NCBI RefSeq assembly: GCF_030384665.1 | Contig: NC_083675.1 | Coordinates: 1,360,001 to 1,424,000 of the forward strand | Origin: Lodderomyces elongisporus | Taxonomy: Eukaryota; Ascomycota; Pichiomycetes; Serinales; Debaryomycetaceae | DNA length: 64,000 bases | Direction: 5' to 3' | Shown here: piece after piece, positions 62,311 through 64,000 of the stretch | Numbering within the stretch: position 1 is the stretch's first letter | Layout of the letters: every line of letters starts with the position of its first letter | Notes under the pieces: generated by a model | Told to the model about the DNA's origin: nothing | Databases searched by the model: none | What the model saw: only the letters and a program-made list of their open reading frames with translations | Made by a program: the position numbers and the translations under genes

Positions 62311-63649
62311 TTATTGGGGTGGTCTCTGTTGTGAGTTATTTTGATATTGGTACGGTTGTTGATTGCCTTGCATTTGTTTCATTAATAAACTTTGCAAGTA
62401 CGCTAATTGATTTGGATCCACACCTGAAGTGTTTGAGGCATGACTTGGAAAAAATTGTTGTGGTTGCTGAATTGATGACTGCTGTTGCGATTGTTGAAAC
62501 TGTTGAGGTTGTTGAGACTGTGGATAAGTGGGTACCGCATATGGTACAGAGCCAGTAGCATGAAAGTGCGATTGTGCTTGGTTTTGCGGAAACTGGCTAG
62601 AATTTGGCGACATTTGATTATAAGGTGGTATCTGAGTTGGTGCACCATAAGGTGTATTATACTGATGAGCTTGCGTGTAATACATTTGAGTTTGTTGCGG
62701 GCTCGAATATTGTGCTCTATTGTCTTGATGGCCAGTTGGGGGGTTGAAATTGTATTGCGGTGGCACTTGAGGTACTTGAGGTATTTGGGGAACTTGCGAA
62801 ACTTGTGGGACTTGTGGGACTTGTGGGACTTGCGGAAGCAGATTAGATGTAAAGCTACGAGATTGGTATTGTGATTGCGTTTGTCCTCGAAGTTGATTGC
62901 GAGGAGCTTGCTGTGATCTTGGTACATATGCTGTAGAGTTTGAACCAAAATGTTGTGCTGGATGGTTTGAGTGTACTCGTTGTTTCTTTTCAAAATGGTG
63001 CTGCTGATTGTGCGACTCTCTTTTGTTACCACCTACCTGGCTATTGCCATCCTTGCCCTTTCTTTTCTTCTTTTTGGCTTGTTTAGCCGCCAACTCACTC
63101 TCATCATCTGAAAATTCTTGTTCTTCTTCTGGTAACTCTTCATCGTGACAATTACTAGCATCTGTGCCCTTGATATGTTTAATGGTATCAGTGTATAAGA
63201 ATTGGGAGTCTGGAATCACGTAGTAGACGTTTTTACCTTTGCTATTTTTAAACCTCTCAAATTCCTCATCCGTGTTGAACTTAATACTATAAACTGGTTG
63301 CTGTACACGTCCAAATATCTCAAATAAAGGACCAATTGGTTTTCGATCCTCAAAACAAAAAATTGAACCTTCTTTTAATATTCTGAATTCTCCCGACGTG
63401 AAGGCTTTAACAATCACTGTTCTATCAACAATACCTGTAATTTTTCCGATAACTTCTATGGGTGCATTTTCAGGAACGGTATAATCCTCTGGTAATGATG
63501 GCGCTTTCTCTTCAACTTCATTGACAGATTTTATTGGACCATCAATGATATCACCTTCTTCATCGTCAATATCATCAACAACAAGAGAACCACTTTTTTT
63601 AGTTCCCACCTCATCAGCATCAGCATCATCGTCATCATCATCATCGTCA

Positions 63650-63683
<34 letters not shown>

Positions 63684-64000
63684 TAGAGGAGTCAGAATCG
63701 TCTTCGTCAGAAGAGTTAGTTGAACTTGGGCTTTCGTTATCACTATCACTTGAGACATCTCCTACATCGATTTCTTCATCTGATAGCTCTGTAGTAATTT
63801 CTTTTGTAAGGGGTGTATCTCCTTTGTTGCTCAGTACCATTTTTTCAGTATCCTCGTTTTGGTCATTGGTCAAGACTTCTTTGCTGGAATTATGATAAAC
63901 CTCCACTTTGTCAATATCCTTTGGATTAATTTCATCCAACACTGAGCTTTCTTCTTGTGCTTGTTTTGGTGCCTCTTCCTGTGCCTCTTCCTGTGCCTCT
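62311..64000 (-). CDS. NAF1: H/ACA snoRNP assembly factor Naf1 (3' part, runs off the right edge)
   Basis: The frame is open to the edge of the window, so the start lies beyond 64000; the in-frame GTG at 63942 is not a start. An Ala/Glu/Gln repeat (AQEEAQEEA) is at the visible left end of the protein, then a long poly-Asp tract (63602-63682). The Naf1/Gar1-type beta-barrel follows: PENAPIEVIGKITGIVDRTVIVKAF ... FEIFGRVQQPVYSIKF. A Lys-rich stretch and a Gln/Pro/Tyr/Asn-rich tail with QVPQVP repeats complete it. Naf1 binds Cbf5 during assembly of H/ACA RNPs and is later replaced by Gar1. Confidence 0.92.
63600..63684 (-). repeat. GAT/GAC triplet tract coding poly-Asp in NAF1
   Basis: About 25 consecutive Asp-type codons (ATC/GTC on the plus strand, with a few Ala/Glu interruptions). 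The acidic run lies before the Gar1-like domain; the repeat is of the length-variable type. Confidence 0.8.

Overview
The window looks like nuclear DNA of a budding yeast of the CTG clade (the Candida/Lodderomyces group, in which CUG is read as Ser). The gene content is conserved yeast housekeeping genes. The DNA is AT-rich and full of microsatellites. The two introns found have exact GTATGT donors and TACTAAC branch points, and CTG codons sit in Ser-rich stretches. From memory, the run HAP31, RFT1, LSM2, an NDT80-family gene, KRE33, NRK1, QDR1, YDJ1 follows the order of neighbouring C. albicans genes. Lodderomyces elongisporus or a close relative is my best guess, not proven.

Positions 1-12,470 are almost free of host genes. 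They hold one intact LTR retroelement at 3251-6246 in minus orientation: identical 416-bp LTRs, TGTCAGAC/GTCTGACA ends, a CAAAC target duplication, a tRNA-Gln-like primer site and a polypurine tract. Its only ORF encodes a 665-residue predicted membrane protein with no visible protease, integrase or reverse transcriptase. A 683-bp TAC trinucleotide tract lies at 9908-10590. This gene-poor block precedes a 1,111-residue Zn2Cys6 transcription factor gene, so it may be a very long regulatory region. A regional centromere is the alternative.

From 12.5 kb on the window is ordinary gene-dense yeast DNA. In order: Zn2Cys6 factor (+), YPT31 (+), SMB1 (-, spliced), CHZ1 (+), HAP3 (-), RFT1 (+), a CCHC zinc-knuckle protein (+), LSM2 (-, spliced), an NDT80-family factor (-), KRE33/NAT10 (+), NRK1 (-), a Q/P/N-rich protein (+), a QDR/AQR-type drug:H+ antiporter (+), YDJ1 (-, with a one-base frameshift), SRV2 (-), ARP5 (+), NOP2 (-), TRM6/GCD10 (+), MTQ1 (-), NAM9 (-), EAF7 (+), MSH1 (+) and the 3' part of NAF1 (-, running off the right edge).

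There is no operon logic, but several themes recur. Ribosome and tRNA maturation or modification: KRE33, NOP2, TRM6, MTQ1, NAM9, NAF1. RNA splicing and decay: SMB1, LSM2. Chromatin and transcription: CHZ1, HAP3, ARP5, EAF7, the NDT80-family factor and the Zn2Cys6 factor. Secretory and actin functions: YPT31, RFT1, SRV2. Many proteins carry repeat-encoded low-complexity tracts. No convincing tRNA, rRNA or CRISPR feature was seen.
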